The notes beneath the pieces were generated by a model. That model ran no database searches. It was not told the DNA's origin and saw only the letters and a program-made list of their open reading frames with translations. Positions 49,183 through 57,081 of a stretch of DNA of 64,000 bases are shown piece after piece. Each line of letters begins with the position of its first letter. Positions within the stretch are counted from its first letter, which is position 1. The DNA comes from DASUPK01 sp963728875 (GTDB lineage Bacteria > Actinomycetota > Thermoleophilia > Solirubrobacterales > 70-9): assembly GCA_963728875.1 (NCBI GenBank), contig CAVSLJ010000003.1:372001-436000 (forward strand), read 5' to 3'. The position numbers and the translations under genes are program-made.

Positions 49183-50253
49183 TCAGTCTCCGAGGGCCAG
49201 GCCGTAGGAGACGGTGAGGCGGGCGGCATCCTCGGGATCCAGGTGGGAGAGCTCGCTCGGCGCCTCCCGCGAGATCTCGAGGCCGAGGTCGGGCCGGATC
49301 CGATCGGCGAATCCCGGGATGGCGCTGCCGGCGCCGCAGACGACGACCCGCTCGACGGGGGTGACCCCCTCCTGGGCGCCGTAGTAGTCCATCGACATCC
49401 GGAGCTCGTCGCTGAGCTTGCTCGCCCCTCGCTCCAGCTCCTCGCGGGCCGCGGAGCTTCCATCGTCGTCGTCGAAGAGATCGATGTCCTCCTCCAAGCC
49501 GACCTCCATCAGGAGCTCGCGAGCCTCCTCGGTCGAGATCCCCTCCCGGCTGGCAAGCCGGTCGGCGATCGTCTCGATCCCGAAGGGGCTGACGCGCGTA
49601 AAGAGGCAGCCACCCCCGCGGGCGACTGCGATGTTGGTGAGATCGCCGAGGTGGCAGTAGAGGGTGGTCGAAACGGGCAACTCACCGGTCTCATCGACAG
49701 GGGGGCCGCCGTTCTGGGCGCTGAGGGCGCGGATCATGCCGAAGGCCGAAAGATCGATGCCGGTGGGAGTGAGGCCGGCGTCACGCATCACCTGCACGAG
49801 CGGATGGATCATGTCGCGGCGCGCCGCCACCGCGAGGACGTCGATCTGGGGATTGCCGTCGGGGCCCTCGCCCCTGCCGATCACCCGGTGATCGAGCACG
49901 GCCTGGTCGAGCGGCATCGGGATCTCGTCCTGGGCGCGGAAGCGAACGGCAGCGTCGAGCTCCTCCGGATCCTCGATCCTGGGCAGCCGCAGCGTCCGGA
50001 CCACGACGCGCTGGTTGGCGATGCCGAGACGGACCGACTTCGCGAGCTTGTGCTGCTCGAAGAGATCGGCGAGCGCCTTGCTCAGCGCGGCAGGGTCATG
50101 GACCTCGCCCTCGCGCACGACGCCAGGCTCGAGCGGCACGATTGCCGTACGCCCCACGGAGCGGTCGCCATTTCCCGCGACCTCGGTCGCGGCGACGCTG
50201 CCCGACTCGATGTCGAGGCCGATGATTGAGGTGTTCTTCTTCACAGAGGCCAT
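49183..50253 (-). CDS. pilM: Type IV pilus ATPase-fold protein PilM
   Basis: The 356-residue actin-like protein has phosphate-1 IGLDIESGSVAATEV, LPRIEDPEELDAAVRFRAQDEIPMPLDQAVLDH, the PilM motif binding PilN, and adenosine-site VVVCGAGSAIPGFAD near the end. A central acidic insert (DIDLFDDDDGSS) is unusual. It is the first gene of pilM-pilN-pilO and the cytoplasmic platform of the pilus inner complex. The ATG is taken at 50253, with an AGGAGG-like purine run upstream, TGCAATGG context. Confidence 0.92.
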   Translation of the reverse strand: MASVKKNTSIIGLDIESGSVAATEVAGNGDRSVGRTAIVPLEPGVVREGEVHDPAALSKALADLFEQHKLAKSVRLGIANQRVVVRTLRLPRIEDPEELDAAVRFRAQDEIPMPLDQAVLDHRVIGRGEGPDGNPQIDVLAVAARRDMIHPLVQVMRDAGLTPTGIDLSAFGMIRALSAQNGGPPVDETGELPVSTTLYCHLGDLTNIAVARGGGCLFTRVSPFGIETIADRLASREGISTEEARELLMEVGLEEDIDLFDDDDGSSAAREELERGASKLSDELRMSMDYYGAQEGVTPVERVVVCGAGSAIPGFADRIRPDLGLEISREAPSELSHLDPEDAARLTVSYGLALGD

Positions 50254-50331
50254 TGCAGGAGGCTCGTTGCCTCACCTCTCCCATCGGCCGCATTCGGCCA
50301 CAGGTCCATACCCAAGACTGATGAGAGTGGG

Positions 50332-51090
50332 TTAGTGGACGAAGACGTTCAGGTAGGCGTCGACGAGCTGATCGCCCGCCAGCAGGGCCACCACGCCTCC
50401 GAGCGCCAGGAATGGCCCGAACGGGACCGCCAGCTTGCGCGCCCCGGAGCCGCGGTGAAGCATCACGCCCATCCCGACCAGAGCACCGGTGATCACCCCG
50501 ACCGCGAGCGCCACCGACACGGCGCTGCCGAGGTAGAGGCCCATCACTGCGGCGAGCTTGACGTCGCCCATCCCCATCCCCCGCGGATAGGCGAGCGCGA
50601 TGAGGAGCAGCAGCCCTCCGGCCGCCGCCGCGGCGATGCCGCGCTCGGGCAGGCTCGAGGGATCGGTTGCGGCGGCGATGGCGAGGCCCGCCACGGCGCC
50701 GGCGATCAGGATCTTGTTCGGGATGATTTGCCGCTCGAGGTCCGTGAGCGTGATCGCCGCGAGCATCGCGACGAAGACCAGTCCGAGCGCCAGCTGGGCC
50801 GGATCGTCATGGAAGACGACCGCGGTGGCCGCGAAGGCGGCGCCGAGCGCCAGCTCGACCAACAGGTAGCGCAGCGGGATCCTTGCCCCGCAGGATCGGC
50901 AGCGGCCGCGCAGCAGGAGCCACGAGAGCACCGGAACGTTGTCGTACGCGGCGATCTGCACTCCGCACGAGTCGCAGACCGAGCGGCCCCCGACGATCGA
51001 GGAGCCCCGCGGCACGCGATGAGCGACGAGGCCGACGAAGCTGCCGGTCATGATGCCGCCGACGAAGGCGAGTGAGGCGATCGGGAACAT
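50332..51090 (-). CDS. pilD: Prepilin peptidase / leader methylase (A24 family)
   Basis: ATG 51090 (MFPIASLAFVGGIMTGSF) gives 252 residues. Zinc-binding tetracysteine loop CDSCGVQIAAYDNVPVLSWL and CRSCGARIPLRYLLVE, the two catalytic aspartates in ITLTDLERQIIPN and GMGMGDVKLAAVMGL and about seven helices are all present, so it should both cleave and N-methylate the five or six prepilins encoded next to it. A longer in-frame extension upstream (to 51291) is rejected because it overlaps the pilX-like gene in a Ser/Arg-rich shadow. Confidence 0.93.
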   Translation of the reverse strand: MFPIASLAFVGGIMTGSFVGLVAHRVPRGSSIVGGRSVCDSCGVQIAAYDNVPVLSWLLLRGRCRSCGARIPLRYLLVELALGAAFAATAVVFHDDPAQLALGLVFVAMLAAITLTDLERQIIPNKILIAGAVAGLAIAAATDPSSLPERGIAAAAAGGLLLLIALAYPRGMGMGDVKLAAVMGLYLGSAVSVALAVGVITGALVGMGVMLHRGSGARKLAVPFGPFLALGGVVALLAGDQLVDAYLNVFVH

Positions 51091-51127
51091 GATGCTTTCT
51101 CGGCTCCTGCGTCGGAGGCCTTTAGGC

Positions 51128-52693
51128 CTACCCGAGCGTCTCCCGCTGCACGTGCCAGGCGGACTGCACGGGGTCGAAGAAGTGAGGCGGCTCCTGGTAG
51201 CGGAGGCGGTCGTCGTAGTTGTAGTCCTTGATGTATCCGGTGCCACCCGTGGTCCCGACCGCCCCGCGGAACTTCTGGGCGATCGCGCCATTCACCGTCA
51301 GCGTCCCGAGGCTCGACCCGCAGTCGTAATGATCGACGATGAACGAGTGGTCGATGGCGAGCAGAGCCGCGTCGATGTTCAGGTTTGGATTGCGGGTTTC
51401 ACCGTTGGACGACCCGCACTGGCCCTTCGCCGTCTGGTTGGGATAAGCGTGCTTGACACGGATGAAGTTGTTCGCGACCAGGCCGAGCAGGTCCGCGGAG
51501 CTGCTGGAGCGCTTGATGTCGTCGTCGATGATCACGTCGTTCTCGGCGGCGATCGTGAGCTGACCGGAGTAGGTGCCGTTGCTGTGCACGATCGCGTTGC
51601 CGCAGCCGGAGCTGGCGGGATAGGTGGCTGTGAACGGCGAGTAGGAGGAGGTACAGGTGCCGTTCTCCACGTAGACGACCCCGCTGCTCGGCACCGCGAT
51701 GTAGGCCCCTCCGTTGATCGACATCGTGTTCCCGCTCAAGGTGATCGACGTCTGGCCCGTGTAGGTATAGGTGGGTCCTGCGAAGGTCTTCAGCGATCCG
51801 TTGGTGGTCGGCGGGGTCAGGACCGGCGCGTTGGTCGCAAACGGTCCGTTGAAGTCCGGGGTGCCGGAGCAGTTGTTGCCGGGGTCCCAGCCTCGCGGAG
51901 GTGCGCTCACCTCTGTGACGTCGGCCGCGTTCCGCCCGAAGCTAGGGGTGCCGCAGACGGCGAGGTCGTCGTTGGTGTGCAGAGGGCCGTCGATCTGGTC
52001 GCCGCCGACGAAGACGATCTGGTCGCAGAAGCGGTTGCTGGTGCCCGGGATCGGTGAGTCTTCGCGGCCGTCGCGCCGGAACTTCGTGCACTGGCTGTAG
52101 GCGCCCGTCAGGGCCGCCGAGGGGTTGGCGAAGCCGTAGGTCACCGGGTCGGACGTCTCGAGCTGGGTGAAGTAGACGTAGTCGAGGAAGGTCGCCTGCT
52201 TGAAGGTGGCGACGATCGACTGCTTCTCGGTGCCGTTGTAGCCGATCGACCGAATCCTGAAGGTCCCGATGTTCGAGCCGCTCGACTCGAGCATCGATTG
52301 CGTCGGGTTGTTGATGTCGCAGGTCGACTGACCCGACGCCGGCAGCAACTGGATCGCGTAGGTCGAGCCGTCGGTCGAGCCCGGAACCGGCCGGCGATTG
52401 GCGGTCGAGGTCTGCTGGTTGACGGCGTTCGGCGTTGGGACGTTTGTGCAGCGGGTCCAGTAGCCGCTGTCGTTGTTGAGGTGGTAGGTGTAATCCGCCA
52501 CGCCGGCCTGTGCGGCCGCGTAGGCGCGTTTCTGCTCGAGGTCCAGGGAGATCAGCCGCTGGTCGTCGTTGGTCGCGGCGAGGGCGGCGGTGACCAGCAG
52601 GGTGACCAGAAAGGTCGCGCCGAGCACGGCGATCAGCGTGTAGCCGCCCTCGGCGGTGGCGAGCGCGCGGAGGCGGGTCCGAATCAGACGCAT
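51128..52693 (-). CDS. PilX-like minor pilin/assembly protein (large)
   Basis: The 521-residue protein has a class III prepilin leader ending AEGG and the segment YTLIAVLGATFLVTLLV, where position 5 is Ala instead of Glu, as in GspK/PilX-like initiation pilins. Most of the body is beta-rich with FVGGDQIDGPLHTNDDLAVCG, AENDVIIDDDIKRSSSSADLLGLVANNF, similar to bacterial PilX proteins of thermophiles and actinobacteria. Cysteine pairs are frequent (CGSSNG, DYDCGSS). It overlaps pilW by 10 bases and is the last gene before the peptidase. Confidence 0.82.
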   Translation of the reverse strand: MRLIRTRLRALATAEGGYTLIAVLGATFLVTLLVTAALAATNDDQRLISLDLEQKRAYAAAQAGVADYTYHLNNDSGYWTRCTNVPTPNAVNQQTSTANRRPVPGSTDGSTYAIQLLPASGQSTCDINNPTQSMLESSGSNIGTFRIRSIGYNGTEKQSIVATFKQATFLDYVYFTQLETSDPVTYGFANPSAALTGAYSQCTKFRRDGREDSPIPGTSNRFCDQIVFVGGDQIDGPLHTNDDLAVCGTPSFGRNAADVTEVSAPPRGWDPGNNCSGTPDFNGPFATNAPVLTPPTTNGSLKTFAGPTYTYTGQTSITLSGNTMSINGGAYIAVPSSGVVYVENGTCTSSYSPFTATYPASSGCGNAIVHSNGTYSGQLTIAAENDVIIDDDIKRSSSSADLLGLVANNFIRVKHAYPNQTAKGQCGSSNGETRNPNLNIDAALLAIDHSFIVDHYDCGSSLGTLTVNGAIAQKFRGAVGTTGGTGYIKDYNYDDRLRYQEPPHFFDPVQSAWHVQRETLG

Positions 52694-53382
52694 GGCAGGT
52701 TGTCCTGGTTCGGGAACTGCCCGGCGTTCTCCAGCCTCAGGTCGGCAGAGTTGGAGACGACCAGTGGAGAGCCGGGATCGAATGTCGAGACGCCCTTGGT
52801 GGGCGAGCTCGAGAGGGTGACCTTGACGATGGCGACCTTGGCGGCATCGGTGGCGCTCACCGGGACAGCGGTCGGCGACGTGTCGACCTGCCCGTTGACG
52901 AAGTCGTAGTACTGGAACATCCCGGACGCAGGGGCCGAGACCTGCGTGAGCAGCTGGGTGCTCGAGGAAGCGGTGGACGAGAAGGTCCAGGGCCCGGGCT
53001 GCGTGCCCCCGGTGGCCGGGTAGACCGACTCGGACAGGGTCGTACCGCCGAGGCTGATCACATGCAGCTCGGGCGTCGGGGTGACCGTGGCGCCGCTCTT
53101 GGAGAGGAACGAGATCTGCGTGGCGGTGCTTCCGCTCGCAGTGCCGTTCCCGATGATCGGGGTCATCCGGGGTGCGATGCAGGCCGAGTGGAGCTCCTGG
53201 ATGATGTGCGTCATCACCGGCCGCACCCGCTGGTTGGCGTCGACCCGCTTGTTGATGCGGTCCTGGTTGCGCAGCGAGGTCGTCAGCATCATCACGATCG
53301 CGCTCATCACGACGAGCGAGGTCAGCATGGTCATCAGCAGCTCGACCAGGGTGAAGCCGCCTTCCGCTCTGAAGGCCCTCAT
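52684..53382 (-). CDS. PilW-like minor pilin
   Basis: ATG 53382 overlaps the pilV stop (ATGA) and gives 232 residues beginning MRAFRAEGGFTLVELLMTML, a class III leader with cleavage after the Gly pair and Glu5. The helix (LVVMSAIVMMLTTSLRNQD) is typical, and the rest (RMTPIIGNGTASGSTATQI, VSAPASGMFQYYDFVNGQ) resembles PilW/PulJ-type minor pilins that cap the pilus. Longer in-frame starts upstream are shadows of pilV and were rejected. Confidence 0.88.
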   Translation of the reverse strand: MRAFRAEGGFTLVELLMTMLTSLVVMSAIVMMLTTSLRNQDRINKRVDANQRVRPVMTHIIQELHSACIAPRMTPIIGNGTASGSTATQISFLSKSGATVTPTPELHVISLGGTTLSESVYPATGGTQPGPWTFSSTASSSTQLLTQVSAPASGMFQYYDFVNGQVDTSPTAVPVSATDAAKVAIVKVTLSSSPTKGVSTFDPGSPLVVSNSADLRLENAGQFPNQDNLPCV

Positions 53383-54806
53383 GGACAGGTGCTCCCGGAG
53401 GTCGAACCCGTCCCCCGCAGGAGGAGGTTGAGAGTCGTGCTGGGACTGTTGAGGTCGGTGGGATCGTCGAGGCTGACGTTTGCCGGTGCCAGCGTGTCGC
53501 CGGTGCGGATCTTCCTGTTGCCGAACCCCGAGACGTTCGCTGTCGCGCAGATCCGGTAGTCGCTCATGGGCAAGCCGGGGTTGTCCAGCTGACCCGAGGC
53601 GTTGGTGGTGAAGGTCCGCCTGAAGCCTGTCGTGGGGTTGTTGGGGCAGAGCAGATCCTCGACCGTCACGGTCGCGCCGACCGCCTTCGCGCTCAGGGTC
53701 GTCGTCCCCTGGTACACGTTGAGATGGAGAGCCGGGAGCTGCACGGTCGCTGACTGCGAACCGCCCGAGGGAACGTTGACGCTCGCCACGGCCGCTCCGC
53801 CGACCGTCGAGCTCTGGCACAGGCCGGCGTAGACCGAGACCGGTGAGCTGAAGGGGAAGAGGCCGCTCGCGGTGATCGTGCTCGCGAACGTTCCAGGAGT
53901 TCCGAATCGCTTCGGGCCCGTCGTCATGCCGGTGTTGAACGCGATCAGTGAATCGGCCTTCACCGGGCCGCTGGGCAGGGTGCTGACGATCGCGTTGTCG
54001 CTCTGGCGCCGGGTCGTGAACGTGACCGGGATCGATCCTGGGCGGTCGTACTGAAGGTTCACCGTGTTGGTCGCCTGGTCGACGACGCTGACGGTCTCCC
54101 CGGTCGGTGCTGCGCCGTCGGGATCGACCATGCCGGTGGCGGTGCCGCCCGCGGTCATCGTGTAGGTGCCCGCGGGGAGGTTGCGCCAGAGGACGCAGCC
54201 GGTGGCCCCCGTGGTCCCGCTGAACGAGCCCGCTCCGCTTCCCGTGAGGGTGACCCCTGAGATGCCGTTGCTGTCGGCATCGTCTATCTGGACCAACAGA
54301 GAACCGGCATTGGGGACAAGAGAACCGTTTGGCGGCGAGATCACCGTCCCGGCGGTCACCGGTTGTGCCCCGGTCCTCATCCCCGTCCAGGTCACCGAGA
54401 CCTGAAGCTGGAGGTAGTCGCGGGATCCGGTGCCCGAGGCGCAGGTGCTCGTCGAAGCCGGCTCCGTCAGGAACTGGGTGACCGAGGTGACCGTGTAACA
54501 GGTCTGCCCGCCCGCGGGACAGGTCGCTCCGGCGGCGAGCTCGGTGCCGTTCTCCATCACCCGGCGGGTCGAGTTCCAGGAGGAGAGGTCGCCGATCCGC
54601 AGCGAACGCACCCGCTCCAATTCCTGCTCGGCCAGATCATTGGCCTTGGCGCGGTGACGCTCCGTCGCGGTGGCGCGGTTCCCCGCGGTCAAGGCCGTGA
54701 AGAGGCCGGCGGAGACGATCAGCAGCACCATGGAGCTGATCAGCACCTCGATCAGCGTCACGCCACTCTGCTCACTCCGGGCTCTTTTCAGGCTGCGCAA
54801 ATGCAT
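53379..54806 (-). CDS. PilV-like minor pilin with large adhesin-like C-terminal region
   Basis: The 475-residue protein begins MHLRSLKRARSEQSGVTLIE; cleavage before VTLIEVLISSM is the prepilin site with Glu5. It is much longer than ordinary PilV. From residue ~170 come Ig-like/SpaA-like beta repeats (NAGSLLVQIDDADSNGISGV, GCVLWRNLPAGTYTMTAGG, VDQATNTVNLQYDRPGSI), often seen in host- or surface-binding proteins, and paired Cys. It is probably a tip adhesin or pilus initiation protein. It is the first of three minor pilin genes, overlapping pilW. Confidence 0.85.
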   Translation of the reverse strand: MHLRSLKRARSEQSGVTLIEVLISSMVLLIVSAGLFTALTAGNRATATERHRAKANDLAEQELERVRSLRIGDLSSWNSTRRVMENGTELAAGATCPAGGQTCYTVTSVTQFLTEPASTSTCASGTGSRDYLQLQVSVTWTGMRTGAQPVTAGTVISPPNGSLVPNAGSLLVQIDDADSNGISGVTLTGSGAGSFSGTTGATGCVLWRNLPAGTYTMTAGGTATGMVDPDGAAPTGETVSVVDQATNTVNLQYDRPGSIPVTFTTRRQSDNAIVSTLPSGPVKADSLIAFNTGMTTGPKRFGTPGTFASTITASGLFPFSSPVSVYAGLCQSSTVGGAAVASVNVPSGGSQSATVQLPALHLNVYQGTTTLSAKAVGATVTVEDLLCPNNPTTGFRRTFTTNASGQLDNPGLPMSDYRICATANVSGFGNRKIRTGDTLAPANVSLDDPTDLNSPSTTLNLLLRGTGSTSGSTCP

Positions 54807-54914
54807 GGATAGACGCTCGAGAGGTGCATCGGCAGGCGGGCGGCAGGTACCGATACCCAGATTTAGTCCGGCTGGCCGTTCGTACGAAAGAGCGTGGCGC
54901 TTGCCGGGGCGGAG

Positions 54915-55379
54915 CTAGCCCCATCTGCCGCTGCTGGGACAACCGCCGCGATTCTGGCCCGCGGCAACGGTGCAGGTGTAGGTCAGAGCACTGGTGGCGC
55001 TCTTGGCGATCCTGAATGTGTTGCCGCTCGGCGCCCGGATCGTCAGGGTCCAGGTGTTGCTGGTTCCGCTCGCGGCGCTGAGGAAAGGCTTGGCAGGCGT
55101 ACCGGCCGCGGTCGGAATCGAGCTTTCGATCGCCTTCAGCCTCGCGCGCGAAGCGGTCGAGTACGACCCGTTGTTTGCGGCGCCCAGGGCCTCCATCGCG
55201 ACCTGGGCGGTATGAGCCATCTCCTTGCCGCCCGAGTCGGTCGCCTTCGTGCGCTGATTGAGGAACGCGGGAATCGCGATCGCCGCGAGGATCCCGATGA
55301 TGAGCATGACTGCCAGGAGCTCGATGAGGGTGAAGCCCTCTTCGCGCTTGACCATCCGCGTACCAACCTTCCGAGACAT
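54915..55379 (-). CDS. pilA: Type IV pilin, divergent copy
   Basis: ATG 55379, preceded by GGAGG at 5 bases, gives 154 residues: leader MSRKVGTRMVKREEG and mature FTLIELLAVMLIIGILAAIA. The C-terminal CTVAAGQNRGGCPSSGRWG has the disulfide-loop cysteines. It is about 65 percent identical by eye to the two downstream-duplicated pilins (same leader length of 15), but lies outside the duplicated block. A CACTTTT-N9-GCTAAAG-like box lies upstream at 55464-55486 (CAATTTT variant). Confidence 0.93.
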   Translation of the reverse strand: MSRKVGTRMVKREEGFTLIELLAVMLIIGILAAIAIPAFLNQRTKATDSGGKEMAHTAQVAMEALGAANNGSYSTASRARLKAIESSIPTAAGTPAKPFLSAASGTSNTWTLTIRAPSGNTFRIAKSATSALTYTCTVAAGQNRGGCPSSGRWG

Positions 55380-55463
55380 CTCTTCCTCCCGAAGTCGTTG
55401 TCGCCAGAGCCCCCAGCACCGGCATTCTTGGACCAGTCCTGAATCGGTCATGGGCCACGGGCG

Positions 55464-55486
55464 CTTTAGCAAGTGACCGAAAATTG
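55464..55486 (-). promoter_or_regulatory. CACTTTT-N9-GCTAAAG motif, pilin 1
   Basis: On the minus strand CAATTTT, nine bases, GCTAAAG; 84 bases before the pilin 1 start. It differs from the consensus in one base of the left half. The same motif precedes the other pilins and both pilT genes. Confidence 0.5.
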
Positions 55487-55504
55487 GGGACCCGGTGCCG
55501 TTGC

Positions 55505-55538
55505 AAAAAAAAGAGGGCGGGCCCGGAGGCCCGCCCTC
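55505..55538 (-). terminator. Intrinsic terminator after pilin 2
   Basis: On the minus strand GAGGGCGGGCC-TCCG-GGCCCGCCCTC (55538-55513) is an 11-bp GC stem followed directly by eight T (55512-55505). It lies 47 bases after the pilin 2 stop codon and ends that transcript before the pilin 1 promoter. Confidence 0.92.
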
Positions 55539-55585
55539 TCTCGCGTTGGGCCCTCTCGGGCTTCACGCAGACTGGCTAGCTTGGG

Positions 55586-56050
55586 TTAGCCCCAATTACC
55601 GCCGGTCGGGCAGCCACCCCGGTCGTTGCCGGCGGGGACGGTGCAGGTGTAGCTGAGAACGCCAGTGGAGCTCTTGGCGATCGTGAACGTGTTGCCGGTC
55701 GGAGACGTGATCGTCTCGGTCCAGCTGTTCGCGGTGCCGCTCGCGGCGCTCGCGAACGGATGCGGCGGTGAACCCGCGGCCGTCAGGATCGACGAATCGA
55801 TCGCGCGGAGCGTGGTCGGGCTGACCGTGGTGTAGGAACCGTTGTTGTCAGTGGCGATCGTCTCTGCCGCCACCTGGCCAGTGTGCGCCATCTCCTTGGC
55901 GCTCGAATCGCTGGCCTTGTTCCGCTGGTTGAAAAACGTGGGAATCGCGATTGCCGCGAGGATCCCGATGATGAGCATGACGACCAGGAGCTCGATAAGA
56001 GTGAATCCCTCTTCCCGATTGGCCATCCGCTCACGGAGCTTTCGAGACAT
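55586..56050 (-). CDS. pilA: Type IV pilin, duplicated copy A
   Basis: The 154-residue prepilin has leader MSRKLRERMANREEG, cleavage before FTLIELLVVMLIIGILAAIA (Glu5 present) and a Ser/Thr-rich C-terminal domain with the disulfide pair in CTVPAGNDRGGC. It differs from copy B only at residues 2-3 (SR versus IL) and one Arg/Asn position (TTLRAIDSS versus TTLNAIDSS). ATG 56050 is preceded by GGAGG. A CACTTTT-type motif lies 54 bases upstream. It has no riboswitch, unlike copy B, so the two near-identical proteins are probably regulated differently. Confidence 0.95.
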   Translation of the reverse strand: MSRKLRERMANREEGFTLIELLVVMLIIGILAAIAIPTFFNQRNKASDSSAKEMAHTGQVAAETIATDNNGSYTTVSPTTLRAIDSSILTAAGSPPHPFASAASGTANSWTETITSPTGNTFTIAKSSTGVLSYTCTVPAGNDRGGCPTGGNWG

Positions 56051-56104
56051 CTCTTTCCTCCCAGGGACGTTGGATGAGTCCCCCATCGGTCACCGGCCGC
56101 AGGC

Positions 56105-56127
56105 CTTTAGCAAGTGACTGAAAAGTG
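56105..56127 (-). promoter_or_regulatory. CACTTTT-N9-GCTAAAG motif, pilin 2
   Basis: CACTTTT (56127-56121), nine bases and GCTAAAG (56111-56105) on the minus strand, 54 bases before the start codon at 56050. The nine-base spacer CAGTCACTT is nearly the same as at pilin 1 (CGGTCACTT). Confidence 0.6.
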
Positions 56128-56155
56128 CTGACGACTACATGTCCAGGCCTCCAGC

Positions 56156-56188
56156 AAAAAAAGAGGGCGGGCCCGGAGGCCCGCCCTC
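56156..56188 (-). terminator. Intrinsic terminator after pilin 3
   Basis: The duplicated counterpart of the terminator at 55505: the same 11-bp GC stem (56188-56163) followed by seven T on the minus strand. It separates the transcripts of pilin 3 and pilin 2. Confidence 0.92.
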
Positions 56189-56235
56189 CCTCGCGTTGGG
56201 CCCTCTCGGGCTTCACGCAGACTGGCTAGCTTGGG

Positions 56236-56700
56236 TTAGCCCCAATTACCGCCGGTCGGGCAGCCACCCCGGTCGTTACCGGCGGGGACGGTGCAGGTGT
56301 AGCTGAGAACGCCAGTGGAGCTCTTGGCGATCGTGAACGTGTTGCCGGTCGGAGACGTGATCGTCTCGGTCCAGCTGTTCGCGGTGCCGCTCGCGGCGCT
56401 CGCGAACGGATGCGGCGGTGAACCCGCGGCCGTCAGGATCGACGAATCGATCGCATTCAGCGTGGTCGGGCTGACCGTGGTGTAGGAACCGTTGTTGTCA
56501 GTGGCGATCGTCTCTGCCGCCACCTGGCCAGTGTGCGCCATCTCCTTGGCGCTCGAATCGCTGGCCTTGTTCCGCTGGTTGAAAAACGTGGGAATCGCGA
56601 TTGCCGCGAGGATCCCGATGATGAGCATGACGACCAGGAGCTCGATAAGAGTGAATCCCTCTTCCCGATTGGCCATCCGCTCACGGAGCTTCAGAATCAT
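56236..56700 (-). CDS. pilA: Type IV pilin, duplicated copy B (riboswitch-controlled)
   Basis: ATG 56700 has AAGGAG seven bases upstream and gives 154 residues with leader MILKLRERMANREEG and mature FTLIELLVVMLIIGILAAIA. The rest matches copy A except for one residue. It is preceded by a c-di-GMP-I riboswitch (56763-56858) and the CACTTTT motif (56906-56928), with a 205-base gap from motif to start that holds the aptamer. It is likely the major pilin made when c-di-GMP is in one particular range; whether the switch turns it on or off is not shown by the sequence. Confidence 0.95.
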   Translation of the reverse strand: MILKLRERMANREEGFTLIELLVVMLIIGILAAIAIPTFFNQRNKASDSSAKEMAHTGQVAAETIATDNNGSYTTVSPTTLNAIDSSILTAAGSPPHPFASAASGTANSWTETITSPTGNTFTIAKSSTGVLSYTCTVPAGNDRGGCPTGGNWG

Positions 56701-56762
56701 TTGATTCTCCTTGTTGATATCTCCGTGCCAGAGCCCCGTGGCCGTCGAAGTCACAGGTGACC

Positions 56763-56858
56763 CCGGTGGCAGCCCGGCCAGCTCTCGAGAGATTTCTCTC
56801 GGAGCCCCGATGGCTTTGCGTCCCCACCTCGCGATGGGTTTGCCTTTCTCACCGAAGG
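56763..56858 (-). promoter_or_regulatory. Cyclic-di-GMP class I riboswitch (GEMM-I)
   Basis: On the minus strand the hallmark GGCAAACC, a stem-loop with GCGA tetraloop, GGGACGCAAAGCC and the later GCTGGCCGGGCTGCC match the GEMM-I aptamer. P1 can form between CGGTG (56854-56850) and CACCG (56768-56764); the second stem GAGAG-AAAT-CTCTC is P3. The aptamer ends about 60 bases before the ATG of pilin 3, in the region where a hairpin (GTCAC-CT-GTGAC) could act as expression platform. This class is known to regulate pilin genes, for example in Geobacter. Confidence 0.9.
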
Positions 56859-56905
56859 CCCTGGCGTTTCCTTTACGCGGGATTCATCGGCCCCCCACCG
56901 AGGGG

Positions 56906-56928
56906 CTTTAGCAAGTCCCTCAAAAGTG
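56906..56928 (-). promoter_or_regulatory. CACTTTT-N9-GCTAAAG motif, pilin 3
   Basis: CACTTTT (56928-56922), nine bases (GAGGGACTT) and GCTAAAG (56912-56906) on the minus strand. It lies about 50 bases upstream of the riboswitch, as expected for the transcript start of the pilin mRNA. Confidence 0.6.
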
Positions 56929-57081
56929 CTTAGGGCCCAGCACTCGTACTTGCGTCTAGCGGCTGCCAGGCTGCTGCATTCAGGAGCGAACGGCGAAGCC
57001 CGAAGCGACTTGTGATGGGCAGCCGCAGCAGCCGCGACCTGATGGCGAAGCCGGGCCTCGACCCCTTCCAGATCGCGCGAT
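56929..57081. other. Intergenic stretch between pilC and pilin 3
   Basis: This is the upstream end of the only gene-free stretch over 300 bases (56701-57081); the rest holds the motif and riboswitch. It contains GCCCGAAGCGACTTGTG at 56998-57014, which matches GCCCGAAGCGACTTATG after the HxlR gene at 19938-19954 (one base different), and a direct repeat GGCGAAGCC. I see no gene or clear terminator for pilC here. Confidence 0.4.

Larger units (their letters stand above)
55506..56692 (-). repeat. Recent tandem duplication, 650-bp period, of a pilin gene with its terminator
   Basis: Positions 55506-56042 recur at 56156-56692 exactly 650 bp away with only about six or seven differences by eye (for example tctc/tccc after the terminator, gttg/gtta in the Cys codon region, gcggag/attcag at the Arg/Asn codon). 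Each unit contains terminator and pilin coding sequence up to the leader; the homology stops inside the leader codons. The upstream control regions differ. Confidence 0.92.

Noticed and set aside
55464..56928. Sigma-54 promoters before the pilins
   Set aside because: TTGCT looks like the -12 element, but there is no GG at -24 with the required ten-base spacing in any of the copies.
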